DNA of 64,000 nt from Congregibacter variabilis. Lineage in GTDB: Bacteria > Pseudomonadota > Gammaproteobacteria > Pseudomonadales > Halieaceae. Shown piece after piece: positions 41,027-50,308 of the stretch. The DNA lies in assembly GCF_045689235.1 (NCBI RefSeq), contig NZ_CP136864.1, forward strand, positions 806,001 to 870,000, given 5' to 3'. The translations under genes were made by a program, and so were the position numbers. The notes beneath the pieces are model-generated. The model did no database searches, was not told where the DNA came from, and saw nothing but the letters and a program-made list of their open reading frames with translations. Position 1 is the stretch's first letter, and every line of letters begins with the position of its first letter.

Positions 41027-42226
41027 TCAGCCCAAGGACTCCAGGCCGCGCTGAAGGTCTGCCTTTAGGTCTTCTATATCTTCAAGACCTACGGCGATGC
41101 GAATGAGATTGTCGGTGATACCCGCCTCGTGACGCTCCTGCGGCGAAATCCTGCTGTGGGTCGTTGTAGCCGGATGCACGATAGTCGTCTTGGCATCACC
41201 AAGGTTTGCCGTCAGTGACATTAAGCGCGTTGCATCGATGACCTTCCAGGCCGCAGCTTTTTCGCCGCGAACCCGAAACGACAAAACCCCACCAAACGCT
41301 GACTGCTGTTTGGCCGCCAGCACATGCCCCGGATGCGACTCCAGACCTGCATAAAAAACCGACTCAACATTAGGCTGCTCTTGCAGCCAGCGCGCCAGAA
41401 GCAGCGCTGACGCACTGTGGGCCTGCATACGCAGGGACAGCGTTTCGAGTCCCTTGAGAAAAACCCAGGCATTAAATGCGCTCATGGTGGGCCCACAGCT
41501 ACGCAGGAACCCCAAGACCTCATCCATTAGCTCCTGACGCCCCAAAACAGCGCCACCGACACAACGCCCCTGACCGTCGAGATACTTGGTCGCCGAGTGA
41601 ATCACGATGTCCGCACCAAAGGACAGAGGACGCTGCAGTGCCGGAGAGCAAAAGCAGTTGTCAACTACCAGCAAGGCATCTGAGGCTTGCGCAATGGCAG
41701 CCATACTCTGAATATCGGCAACCTCACACAGGGGATTTGATGGCGTTTCAAGATACAAAAGTCGCGTGTTGTCCCGAAGCGCATCGCGCCAGCCTTCTAA
41801 CGGCAGTAAGGGTACAAAACTCACCTCAACTCCAAAGTTGGCCAGGTACTTTGCAAACAGAGTTCGCGTCGTACCAAAAACATCTCTGGAGCAAATTACG
41901 TGGTCGCCAGCTTTTAGTAAGGCCATACAGGTACTGAGTATGGCCGCCATACCCGAGGCTGTTGCCACACAAGCCTCTGCGCCCTCTAACGCGGCCAGAC
42001 GCTCCTCGAAGCTACGCACGGTGGGGTTTGTATAACGAGAATACACGTTGCCAGGATCGTCACCGGCAAAACGCGCTGCTGCATGTTCCGCACTATCAAA
42101 CACGTAGCTGGAGGTCAAAAACAGCGCTTCGCTGTGCTCGCCTTCAGGGGAACGCGTAATACCGCTGCGCACGGCCAGACTCTGCCACTGCAGTTCGTCC
42201 ATTACCGGGTCGTCTCGCTTACTCAC
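41027..42226 (-). CDS. metZ: O-succinylhomoserine sulfhydrylase
   Basis: 399 residues from a GTG preceded by GAGAG. It uses sulfide to turn O-succinylhomoserine into homocysteine for methionine synthesis. It is a PLP enzyme of the Cys/Met metabolism family: NVYSRYTNPTVRSFEERLA, ATASGMAAILSTCMALL, VVDNCFCSPALQRPL and the PLP-Lys in HSATKYLDGQGRCVGG. MetZ-type sequence and its position after purF match Pseudomonas. Family resemblance to MetB/MetY is high, so the name depends partly on context. Confidence 0.9.
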   Translation of the reverse strand: MSKRDDPVMDELQWQSLAVRSGITRSPEGEHSEALFLTSSYVFDSAEHAAARFAGDDPGNVYSRYTNPTVRSFEERLAALEGAEACVATASGMAAILSTCMALLKAGDHVICSRDVFGTTRTLFAKYLANFGVEVSFVPLLPLEGWRDALRDNTRLLYLETPSNPLCEVADIQSMAAIAQASDALLVVDNCFCSPALQRPLSFGADIVIHSATKYLDGQGRCVGGAVLGRQELMDEVLGFLRSCGPTMSAFNAWVFLKGLETLSLRMQAHSASALLLARWLQEQPNVESVFYAGLESHPGHVLAAKQQSAFGGVLSFRVRGEKAAAWKVIDATRLMSLTANLGDAKTTIVHPATTTHSRISPQERHEAGITDNLIRIAVGLEDIEDLKADLQRGLESLG

Positions 42227-42293
42227 AATTTGCTCTCGTCTATTGACTGGGCCATCCTTGCGAATGGCAATCTGCTGGCTGACCTATACAGGC

Positions 42294-43820
42294 TTAGGCA
42301 ATGTCAGACACGTCGTTATAAATACCCACTCCGTCGCCATCGCTTGCCTGACGACTCATAGTCTGGGCTTCGTCATTACGCTGGGCATCCAGCTCGGCAA
42401 GATACGCATCATCAACATCACCGGTCACGTATTTTCCATCAAACACCGAGCAATCAAACGTTTCTACCAATGGATTGCCGTCTCTCGAGCAGTTGATCAG
42501 CTCATCTAAATCCTGATAGATCAGCCAGTCCGCACCAATCATTTCGCCGATCTCTTCGACGCTACGATTGTGGGCGATCAGCTCATTTGGCGATGGCATA
42601 TCAATACCATATACATTTGGATACCGCACAGGCGGGGCTGCGGATGCGAGATACACTCGCGCCGCACCGGCATCCCTCGCCATCTGAATGATTTCGCGAG
42701 ACGTCGTGCCACGGACAATGGAGTCGTCAACTAACATCACATTTTTGCCTTCAAACTCAAGGCGAATGGGATTGAGTTTCTGGCGTACGGACTTTTGTCG
42801 CTGCTGCTGGCCGGGCATGATAAAGGTACGGCCAATGTAGCGGTTTTTAACGAAGGCTTCGCGATACTTGATGCCAAGTGATTGCGCCAGAGCAAGACCC
42901 GCCGTACGGCTACTGTCGGGTATGGGTATCACCACATCGATATCGTGCTCGGGCCGCTCTTTAAGAATTTTGCGAGCCAGAGCTTCGCCCTGACGAGCGC
43001 GGGTTTTGTACACCGATATCTCGTCGATCAGACTATCCGGGCGCGCAAAGTAAACATGCTCAAAAATACACGGCCTTAACACCGGGGCTTCTGCACATTG
43101 ACGCATATGTAATTGTCGCTGTGCATCGATATATACCGCTTCTCCGGGGGCGACATCGCCAAGAAGACGAAAGCCCAGTACATCCAGCGCCACACTCTCG
43201 GACGCGACCATGTACTCGCGTTCGCTCCCCTCACCCCGGTAACCAACAACCAAGGGCCGAATGCCCCAGGGGTCCCGAAAGGCAATAACGCCATAATTGA
43301 CGATCATCGCTACTGCGGCATACCCGCCCCGGCAGCGGCGATGCACCGCCGATACGGCGGCAAACAAGTCATCAGGCTCGGGATGCAGCTTACCCAGCGC
43401 CTGTAACTCATAGGCAAAGACGTTCAGTAATACCTCGGAATCCGAATCCGTGTTGAGGTGTCGCATCTCGCTTTCGAATAGCTCCTGGCGCAACACCTTG
43501 GAATTAGTCAGGTTTCCGTTGTGTGCCAGTGCGATACCGTAGGGCGAATTCACATAAAAGGGTTGCGCGTTTGCAGCACCTGCACTACCAGCTGTGGGGT
43601 AGCGCACGTGTCCAATACCAATGTTGCCTTCGAGGCGCTGCATGTGATGTTGGCGAAACACATCACGGACAAGGCCAACACTCTTGCGTTGATGAAAGCG
43701 ATCATCACTGCAGGTCATAATGCCCGCGGCGTCCTGGCCCCGGTGTTGCAGAACAGTTAACGCATCATAAATCTCAGGCGCTACATTGGCCTTGCCGACG
43801 ACACCCGCTAGCCCGCACAT
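42294..43820 (-). CDS. purF: Amidophosphoribosyltransferase
   Basis: 508 residues. The start at 43820 places the nucleophile Cys at position 2 (MCGLAGVVGKANVAPEIYDA); a longer start would bury it. It makes phosphoribosylamine from PRPP and glutamine, the first purine step. The glutaminase domain has LQHRGQDAAGIMT and GHVRYPTAGSAG. The PRPP motif is VMLVDDSIVRGTTSREII. It follows cvpA by 49 bases, the standard arrangement. Confidence 0.97.
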   Translation of the reverse strand: MCGLAGVVGKANVAPEIYDALTVLQHRGQDAAGIMTCSDDRFHQRKSVGLVRDVFRQHHMQRLEGNIGIGHVRYPTAGSAGAANAQPFYVNSPYGIALAHNGNLTNSKVLRQELFESEMRHLNTDSDSEVLLNVFAYELQALGKLHPEPDDLFAAVSAVHRRCRGGYAAVAMIVNYGVIAFRDPWGIRPLVVGYRGEGSEREYMVASESVALDVLGFRLLGDVAPGEAVYIDAQRQLHMRQCAEAPVLRPCIFEHVYFARPDSLIDEISVYKTRARQGEALARKILKERPEHDIDVVIPIPDSSRTAGLALAQSLGIKYREAFVKNRYIGRTFIMPGQQQRQKSVRQKLNPIRLEFEGKNVMLVDDSIVRGTTSREIIQMARDAGAARVYLASAAPPVRYPNVYGIDMPSPNELIAHNRSVEEIGEMIGADWLIYQDLDELINCSRDGNPLVETFDCSVFDGKYVTGDVDDAYLAELDAQRNDEAQTMSRQASDGDGVGIYNDVSDIA

Positions 43821-43869
43821 ACAGTCCGCACCTCCTGACCACACTCACAAGAACGCCCCAGTCTCGATA

Positions 43870-44397
43870 TCACGCGTTCAGCCCCTTGATTTCCACATCA
43901 CGAAACTCATCGAAGAGACGCATACTCCAAGCCAGCATGACATCAATGTGCGGCATCAGCTGGGACTCCTCCAACAGGCTTTGTTCACTTTTGGGGACGA
44001 TCTCTCTTACGACAAAAACCAGAGCCATGACGATGAGCATCCCGCGCAGAACGCCAAACACGGAGCCTAACATTCGATCCAGAATCCCAAGCCCCGTCGC
44101 CTTAACAATACTGGCAAAAAGTTTTGCGGTGAGAGAGCTGGCTACCAGGGTGAGAACAAACAGCAATGACCAGGCAACGATGTAGCGCCCGGTGCGATTA
44201 GCGATCAGATCACCGATCTGATCAGCGACAGTTACCGCCAACAAATTAGCAACAATAAATGCCACAACCCAACCGGCAAGCGATATCGCCTCACGCACGA
44301 AACCTCGCCACAGGCTCAAAAGCGCCGAAAGCATTACGATTACGACAGCAAACCAATCAAAACCATTAAACAAGGTGAGCTGTGGCCAATCGTTCAT
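43870..44397 (-). CDS. cvpA: CvpA family membrane protein
   Basis: 175 residues with four hydrophobic segments (FAVVIVMLSALLSLWRGFV, LAGWVVAFIVANLLAVTVA, AWSLLFVLTLVASSLTAKLF, VFGVLRGMLIVMALVFVV). CvpA is an inner-membrane protein linked to bile-salt/envelope-stress tolerance and colicin V production in E. coli; its activity is unknown. It shares four bases with the SPOR gene upstream and is followed by purF, as in many gammaproteobacteria. Confidence 0.93.
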   Translation of the reverse strand: MNDWPQLTLFNGFDWFAVVIVMLSALLSLWRGFVREAISLAGWVVAFIVANLLAVTVADQIGDLIANRTGRYIVAWSLLFVLTLVASSLTAKLFASIVKATGLGILDRMLGSVFGVLRGMLIVMALVFVVREIVPKSEQSLLEESQLMPHIDVMLAWSMRLFDEFRDVEIKGLNA

Positions 44398-44996
44398 GGC
44401 AGATACCTTATGATCAGAGACTCAACGCGCCAGGTTTTATCCACCGCGCTTTTAACCGGCAGCAACTCGTCTTTGCTGTAGCGAGGCCCCACCAGCACTC
44501 GATACAACACCCGATCATCTCGGCGCATACGCTTGACGTAACCTTTGTAACCGGCAGAAACCAACTCGTCGCGCAGCGACTCCGCACGGGCTTTGTCGCC
44601 CATAGTGGCAACCTGCAATGAATAGGCGATAGGCAGCCCATCTTCATCCATAGCCGGCGATTCAAGGCGGTCTCGCGCATCGTCAAGTTCTGCCACCGGC
44701 ATGGTGTCCGCACTGGCAGGCAGTCCCGCGGGCTCAACATCCGACGACACATCGACATCGGGGAACGCCACATCTTGCACTTCTACGCTCTGGGCAGCTG
44801 CCTCTTGCCCGCTGCGCAGGCCCAGACTATCTGGCTCCGGTAAGGGCGTAAGATCCACCGGCGGCGCCTGAGGCACAACAACGCGAAGATCGTCCACTTG
44901 CTCGGTGCCGGGCACAAAAATAATCGGCCAGAACACCACTGCCAGTGCGACAAGAATCAATGCGCCCACAAGGCGTTGTTTTACGAGATTGTCCAC
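44394..44996 (-). CDS. SPOR-domain division protein (DedD-like)
   Basis: 200 residues. A single N-terminal membrane helix (LVGALILVALAVVFWPIIFV) is followed by a low-complexity acidic linker and a C-terminal SPOR domain (YSLQVATMGDKARAESLRD, VLYRVLVGPRYSKDELL). SPOR domains bind glycan strands stripped of stem peptides at the septum. Position between folC and cvpA matches dedD. It starts six bases after folC ends. Confidence 0.9.
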   Translation of the reverse strand: MDNLVKQRLVGALILVALAVVFWPIIFVPGTEQVDDLRVVVPQAPPVDLTPLPEPDSLGLRSGQEAAAQSVEVQDVAFPDVDVSSDVEPAGLPASADTMPVAELDDARDRLESPAMDEDGLPIAYSLQVATMGDKARAESLRDELVSAGYKGYVKRMRRDDRVLYRVLVGPRYSKDELLPVKSAVDKTWRVESLIIRYLP

Positions 44997-45002
44997 CGGT
45001 CT

Positions 45003-46289
45003 TTAGTGCCCGTCTGAGGTGCCTGGAAGTTCGAGGTTCAACAGGCTCATTATACCTGCAACACTGTGAAAAGAGCCGCAGACCACCAAACGATCTCCGG
45101 GAGAACTGCCCGCAAGCAACTGCCCCCAAACGGCATCGGCGCTAAACTCACGCTGGGGGATAGCTACCCCCACATCATCCAGGGCCTGCCAGATAACTTC
45201 TGGCGACTCAGCACGGTCAATACCGGGAATCGCCAATGCACAGGCTCCATCCACACCGGTCGCCAGACATGCCGCCATGGCGTTCAGATCTTTGTCTCTC
45301 ATCAACCCCAGGGCCGCGATGGTTTGACCCTGAATAGGAACAGCCTTGAGATAATCCACCAAAGCCTGCATGGCCGCAGGGTTGTGTGCCACATCCAACA
45401 GTAACTCTCTATCGGCAACCGCAAGACTTTGCCTGCGTGCAGGCACCACAAGATGCCCCAGCGCCAGCGCAGCCTTGCGTTTATCAAAAGCCGCTCCTAC
45501 AAGACAGGCACTGACCTGGATCGCTGCAGCAACATTGGCCGGACGCAGACCATCAGGAATAGGAAAGACTGCAGCGTCTTGCTCACCGCCAAGCTGCACA
45601 AAGAGTTTCTCAGCGTCGCTGCGCCAGAACCACTCCTGGCCAGCTCGCACAGCAATGGCGCCGATATCATTGAGAGTGTGAAACAGTGTGGCTGGATAGC
45701 GGGACTCTGCAAGAATAACGCTACGCCCCGCACGGGCTACCGCCGCCTTCTCAGGTGCGATTTTCTCGACCGTATCACCCAACCAATGCTGGTGATCAAG
45801 ATCAATAGCGGTGATTACCGCAAGATCAGCGTCGATCAAATTCACCGCATCGAGTCGACCCCCAAGGCCGACTTCCATGATGGCAACATCAACGTTCTGC
45901 TCTTTAAAAATCCAATAGGCCGCCAAGGTCGCGAATTCAAAATAGGTCAGTGTCACGTCGCCGCGCGCTGCCTCTATGGCGGTAAATGCGTCGAGAATTT
46001 GCGCATCACTGACGGTTTCGCCATTCACGACGATTCGCTCATTAAAGCTCAGCAGGTGTGGTGAGGTGTAACGCCCGGTGCGCTTACCCTGGCTGCGCAA
46101 AATAGCGTCGGTGCTATAAGCCACACTACCCTTGCCATTGGTACCCGCCACGGTAACAACGTCAGGGCCATAGGGCAGCAGATTCAGATTTTGTGCAGCG
46201 ACACGAACTCTTGCAAGTCCCAGGTCGATATCGACGGGATGCAGTTGCTCGAGATACCGCAGCCACTCCCCAAGAGTACGCTCAGACAT
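45003..46289 (-). CDS. folC: Dihydrofolate synthase / folylpolyglutamate synthase
   Basis: 428 residues from the ATG at 46289 (MSERTLGEWLRYLEQLHP), which overlaps the accD stop by eight bases; the longer frame runs 72 bases into accD. It joins dihydropteroate and glutamate and extends polyglutamate tails. The Mur-ligase ATP site is VVTVAGTNGKGSVAYSTDAI; YTSPHLLSFNERI and VGLGGRLDAVNLI are the other conserved parts. Confidence 0.95.
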   Translation of the reverse strand: MSERTLGEWLRYLEQLHPVDIDLGLARVRVAAQNLNLLPYGPDVVTVAGTNGKGSVAYSTDAILRSQGKRTGRYTSPHLLSFNERIVVNGETVSDAQILDAFTAIEAARGDVTLTYFEFATLAAYWIFKEQNVDVAIMEVGLGGRLDAVNLIDADLAVITAIDLDHQHWLGDTVEKIAPEKAAVARAGRSVILAESRYPATLFHTLNDIGAIAVRAGQEWFWRSDAEKLFVQLGGEQDAAVFPIPDGLRPANVAAAIQVSACLVGAAFDKRKAALALGHLVVPARRQSLAVADRELLLDVAHNPAAMQALVDYLKAVPIQGQTIAALGLMRDKDLNAMAACLATGVDGACALAIPGIDRAESPEVIWQALDDVGVAIPQREFSADAVWGQLLAGSSPGDRLVVCGSFHSVAGIMSLLNLELPGTSDGH

Positions 46290-47499
46290 CCAACTTTTTG
46301 TCGGAAGACTCCCCATTGGCCTCGGTATCAGAGGCGCTCTCAACGTCTGGCAATGACTCATCTTCTACGAGCCCGGATTCATCCTCTAATGAGTCTGACT
46401 CGCTGTCTGCAGCGCTATCAGTCTGCTCGTTATCGGCTGCATCATCAGCAGAGCTGATGGACTCTTCTTCGCTTTCGGCAGAGACGTCGGCGCCCTCATT
46501 GTCGCCTTCATCAATGTCGGATTCCGCCAAAGCTTCGGGCTGTGATGGCTCACTGCCTTCCTGAGTCTCGCCGTCGACCACAGCCCCCTCTGGGACCATC
46601 GCCTCAACGCCAAGCTCTGCTGCCGTCTCCAAAGAAGCCAAAGCAGCAACCCCTGTTAGCTTCGCAAGGATGCGAGCAATGGTGTCGCGCAACTCCAAAC
46701 GAGGGACGATCATATCGATGGCCCCATGCTCCAAAAGAAACTCGCTACGCTGAAAGCCCTTGGGAAGCTTTTGTCGAATAGTTTGTTCGATAATGTTGGG
46801 GCCCGCAAAACCAGCTCGGGCGTCTGGCTCCGCTATATTTAAATCACCCAAAAGAGCCAACGAGGCCGATACGCCACCGTAAATGGGATCAGTAAGTACC
46901 GACACATAAGGTACCGACTCGCTGTGCATGCGCTCGATAACGGCACTGGTTTTCGCCATTTGCATGAGCGAAATCAAAGCCTCCTGCATGCGGGCTCCGC
47001 CAGAAGCGGCAAAACAGACAAGGGGAATACGCTCCTTGAGCGCAAGCTGTGCCGCTTGAGAAAACTTCTCTCCAACCGCCTGGCCCATAGAACCGCCATG
47101 AAAGCCAAACTCAAAAGCCACAGCGACAACGGGCATCGTGTGCAAGGTGCCACGCATGGCCACCAGCGCGTCGCGCTCACCCGTGGACTTCTGCGCTGCC
47201 GCCAGCCTTACGGAGTACTTCTTCTTATCTCGAAAACGAAGGCGATCAACGGGCTCAATGTTCGCGAACACTTCCTCGCGACCATCCTTGTCCAGGAAGA
47301 TATCCAGGCGTTTGCGTGCACCCACACGCATGTGATGCTCACACTTGGGGCACACATTGGCATTGCGCTCAAGGTCCGGGCGATACAGCACCGCCTCGCA
47401 CTTAATGCACTTGGTCCATACACCTTCGGGCACGGTTGCCCTTTTGGCGCCTTCGGCTTTACTGATGCCCGAGGGCAGTATTTTGTCGATCCAGCTCAT
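46282..47499 (-). CDS. accD: Acetyl-CoA carboxylase carboxyltransferase beta subunit with acidic tail
   Basis: 405 residues, about 100 more than E. coli AccD (304). It forms malonyl-CoA with AccA in fatty-acid synthesis. The zinc ribbon has four Cys (CIKCEAVLY, CPKCEHH). The crotonase-type core has CFAASGGARMQEALISLMQM and YGGVSASLALLGD. Residues after about 305 form a Glu/Asp/Ser-rich tail with almost no hydrophobic residues. Start ATG is 51 bases after trpA. Catalytic parts are intact, so the tail is an addition, not a frameshift. Confidence 0.95.
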   Translation of the reverse strand: MSWIDKILPSGISKAEGAKRATVPEGVWTKCIKCEAVLYRPDLERNANVCPKCEHHMRVGARKRLDIFLDKDGREEVFANIEPVDRLRFRDKKKYSVRLAAAQKSTGERDALVAMRGTLHTMPVVAVAFEFGFHGGSMGQAVGEKFSQAAQLALKERIPLVCFAASGGARMQEALISLMQMAKTSAVIERMHSESVPYVSVLTDPIYGGVSASLALLGDLNIAEPDARAGFAGPNIIEQTIRQKLPKGFQRSEFLLEHGAIDMIVPRLELRDTIARILAKLTGVAALASLETAAELGVEAMVPEGAVVDGETQEGSEPSQPEALAESDIDEGDNEGADVSAESEEESISSADDAADNEQTDSAADSESDSLEDESGLVEDESLPDVESASDTEANGESSDKKLDV

Positions 47500-47550
47500 G
47501 GAGCTCTCTCCAGCACGCGATACCGAGGCATTATACGCATCCTTGGGGCC

Positions 47551-48381
47551 TTAGGCTGCGTCAGAAAAATTGCCATCAACGTGCTCACGAATATCAGTGA
47601 GCATCGCTCGCGCCGCCGCCAGGACCGCGGCGTCATCGCCACCCTCCTTGGCAACATCAGCAAGGCGCTGCACCAGAGCGGAACCGATCACAACACCATC
47701 AGATACCGCTGCTACGGCCGCTGCGGACGGCCCATCCTTGATACCAAACCCTACACAAATCGGTAATGTCGTATGGCTGCGTATCTCTGCGACTGACCGA
47801 GCCACAGCCTCTCTATCAAGATTGCCAGCGCCGGTGACTCCCTTGAGCGACACGTAGTAAATAAAGCCACTCGCTTCTTCGGCGATCAGATCCATACGGT
47901 CCGCCGGGGTCGTCGGTGCGATGAGAAAAATATTGTCCATACCCACACGGCGCAGTTCGTGATTCAAACCCGCTACTTCCTCGGGAGGGATATCCACCGT
48001 AAGCAGCGCGTCTACCCCGCTGGCCGCAGCGCGATCAGCGAATTGAGCGTGCCCCATATGCTCTACGGGATTGGCATAACCCATAAGCAGCACCGGCGTC
48101 TTCTGGTTATGTTTGCGAAATTCGACCATCACATCCAGCACACCGCGCAAACGCATACCCCGCTCCAGCGCCCGCTCGTGCCCCCGCTGAATCACCGGTC
48201 CCTCGGACATGGGGTCAGAAAACGGCACACCCAGTTCAATAATGTCGGCACCCGATTCCACCAGTGCAAGCATCAGATCAACGGTGATCTCAACACCGGG
48301 ATCACCGGCGACAATATAGGGAATCACCGCCTTTCGTCCGCGCGCTTTTAGATCGTTAAAACACTCTGCAATTCGACTCAT
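47551..48381 (-). CDS. trpA: Tryptophan synthase alpha chain
   Basis: 276 residues. It releases indole from indole-3-glycerol phosphate and passes it to TrpB. The active-site Glu is in DIIELGVPFSDPMSEGPVIQ; the position of the second catalytic Asp (E. coli Asp60, in DPLADGP) is Glu here. The phosphate loop GFGIKDG and SALVQRL are present. It follows trpB by seven bases. The Asp-to-Glu change is conservative. Confidence 0.96.
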   Translation of the reverse strand: MSRIAECFNDLKARGRKAVIPYIVAGDPGVEITVDLMLALVESGADIIELGVPFSDPMSEGPVIQRGHERALERGMRLRGVLDVMVEFRKHNQKTPVLLMGYANPVEHMGHAQFADRAAASGVDALLTVDIPPEEVAGLNHELRRVGMDNIFLIAPTTPADRMDLIAEEASGFIYYVSLKGVTGAGNLDREAVARSVAEIRSHTTLPICVGFGIKDGPSAAAVAAVSDGVVIGSALVQRLADVAKEGGDDAAVLAAARAMLTDIREHVDGNFSDAA

Positions 48382-48388
48382 GAGCGCC

Positions 48389-49609
48389 TTACACCTTTAT
48401 CCCTTCAAGACCGGCGACGGTGAGGATATCTTTGTCACCCCGGCCAGACAGGTTGACGACAATATGTTGGTCTGGCGTCATGGTCGCCGCCAGCCGCTCG
48501 GCGTAGGCAAGTGCATGCGCTGTTTCAAGCGCCGGCATAATACCCTCTACACGCGTAGTTTTATGAAAGGCAGCCAAAGCCTCCTCATCATTTGCAGACA
48601 CATAGTTCACCCGGCCAATGTCCTTCAGCCATGAGTGCTCTGGGCCCACACCCGGGTAGTCAAGCCCTGCAGAGACTGAGTGGGTATGGATGATTTGCCC
48701 GTCTTCATCTTGCATCAGATAGGTCCTATTACCGTGTAGGACTCCGGGGGATCCTGCTGACAAGGGCGCAGCGTGCTGTCCGGTCTCGATACCCAAACCG
48801 CCAGCTTCAACTCCGTACATGGCTACGGTTTCGTCGTTCAAAAACGGATGGAACAAACCAATCGCATTGGAGCCCCCACCGACACAGGCTACCAGCGCGT
48901 CGGGGAGCTTTCCGTTCTGCGCCAGGCATTGAGCGCGGGCTTCGCGTCCAATCACACACTGAAAATCCCGTACCAGCATGGGGTAAGGGTGCGGGCCGGC
49001 CACTGTTCCAATAATGTAGAAGGTGTCATCGACGTTTGTGACCCAGTCCCGCATCGCTTCATTCATAGCGTCTTTAAGAGTAGCGGAGCCTGAGGTCACG
49101 GGCACCACGGTGGCACCCAGGAGCTTCATTCGATACACATTCAGGGACTGCCTCTGAACATCTTCAGCCCCCATAAACACATGGCATTCCAAGCCTAGTC
49201 TCGCGGCTATTGTTGCCGTAGCCACGCCGTGCTGCCCAGCACCGGTCTCGGCGATCACTCGTGGCTTACCCATGTGCTTGGCCAGTAATGCCTGGCCAAC
49301 GGTATTGTTCACCTTGTGCGCGCCTGTGTGGTTCAGGTCCTCGCGCTTAAAAAATATTCGTGCGCCGCCGATTTCATCAGACCAACGTCGCGCTTCGTAC
49401 AGTGGCGATGGCCGCCCTACGTAATGCGCAAGGTCGTAATCAAACTCGGCCTGAAAGGCAGCATCTTCTGAGAGCTGCCGATAAACCGCCTCTAATTCAG
49501 CGAGCGCCGCCATCAGAGTCTCAGCGACATACTTGCCACCATAGGACCCGAATCTTCCATCCGCATCGGGCTGATTGGAAAAACTCAGGGGGTTCAAATC
49601 AATAGTCAT
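48389..49609 (-). CDS. trpB: Tryptophan synthase beta chain
   Basis: 406 residues. The PLP enzyme joins indole and serine. The PLP Lys is in LNHTGAHKVNNTVGQALLA, the phosphate loop is CVGGGSNAIGLF, and GRFGSYGGKYVAETLM starts the mature domain. Its start overlaps the trpF stop by four bases. Order trpF-trpB-trpA in the minus direction is the usual one. Confidence 0.97.
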   Translation of the reverse strand: MTIDLNPLSFSNQPDADGRFGSYGGKYVAETLMAALAELEAVYRQLSEDAAFQAEFDYDLAHYVGRPSPLYEARRWSDEIGGARIFFKREDLNHTGAHKVNNTVGQALLAKHMGKPRVIAETGAGQHGVATATIAARLGLECHVFMGAEDVQRQSLNVYRMKLLGATVVPVTSGSATLKDAMNEAMRDWVTNVDDTFYIIGTVAGPHPYPMLVRDFQCVIGREARAQCLAQNGKLPDALVACVGGGSNAIGLFHPFLNDETVAMYGVEAGGLGIETGQHAAPLSAGSPGVLHGNRTYLMQDEDGQIIHTHSVSAGLDYPGVGPEHSWLKDIGRVNYVSANDEEALAAFHKTTRVEGIMPALETAHALAYAERLAATMTPDQHIVVNLSGRGDKDILTVAGLEGIKV

Positions 49610-50247
49610 ACCGCTGCATCCTCATGCTTGCGTTCATCGGCTTGGCGCACCGCGTTCATAAACTGCCGCATGCGCTTGGGGTCTTTCTCTCCAGAGGCGT
49701 TTTCCACGCCTCCACTCACATCTACCGCCTGCGGCCTGACCTGAACAATCGCCGCGGCGACATTATCAGCCGTTAATCCGCCGGCCAAAATCCAGGGGCG
49801 ATGCATTTCAGGGATCCGCTCCCAGGCAAAAGTATCGCCGGTACCACCCGGCGCATCTGGACGCCAGGCATCAAACAGTACCGCGCGAGCACCGCGGTGC
49901 TCGTCAATTAACGCCTGTATATCCACCTGCGGACGCATACTGATCGCTTTGATATAGGGTCGACCGAACTGCTCGCAGAAAGCAGCCGATTCCGATCCAT
50001 GAAACTGCAGACAATCCAGAGCGCAGCGATCCAGTACCCGCGCGACTTCGTCAACCTTCGGATCTACAAATAAGCCTACGGTTGTGACAAGCGCCTGGGT
50101 CACATTTATAACCTCAGCGGCCTGCACCACGGTGACAGCACGCGAGCTGGGTGGATAGAACACCAGGCCAATGGCATCCGCACCGACTTCACAAGCCTGC
50201 TGGGCGACCGTTGCGCTGCGCACTCCGCAAATCTTGACCCGAGTCAT
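49606..50247 (-). CDS. trpF: Phosphoribosylanthranilate isomerase
   Basis: 213 residues from the ATG at 50247 (MTRVKICGVRSATVAQQA), where the catalytic Cys of KICGV is at the usual distance; the longer open frame upstream has no family sequence. It isomerises phosphoribosylanthranilate in tryptophan synthesis. The second catalytic Asp lies in AVLFDAWRP, and the phosphate loop is WILAGGLTADNV. It lies 61 bases after truA. Confidence 0.95.
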   Translation of the reverse strand: MTRVKICGVRSATVAQQACEVGADAIGLVFYPPSSRAVTVVQAAEVINVTQALVTTVGLFVDPKVDEVARVLDRCALDCLQFHGSESAAFCEQFGRPYIKAISMRPQVDIQALIDEHRGARAVLFDAWRPDAPGGTGDTFAWERIPEMHRPWILAGGLTADNVAAAIVQVRPQAVDVSGGVENASGEKDPKRMRQFMNAVRQADERKHEDAAV

Positions 50248-50308
50248 TGCCTCGACACGTCCTTTTAACGCTTTTTCAAAAGCGCGCAATGATAGCAGAA
50301 GACCGCGC

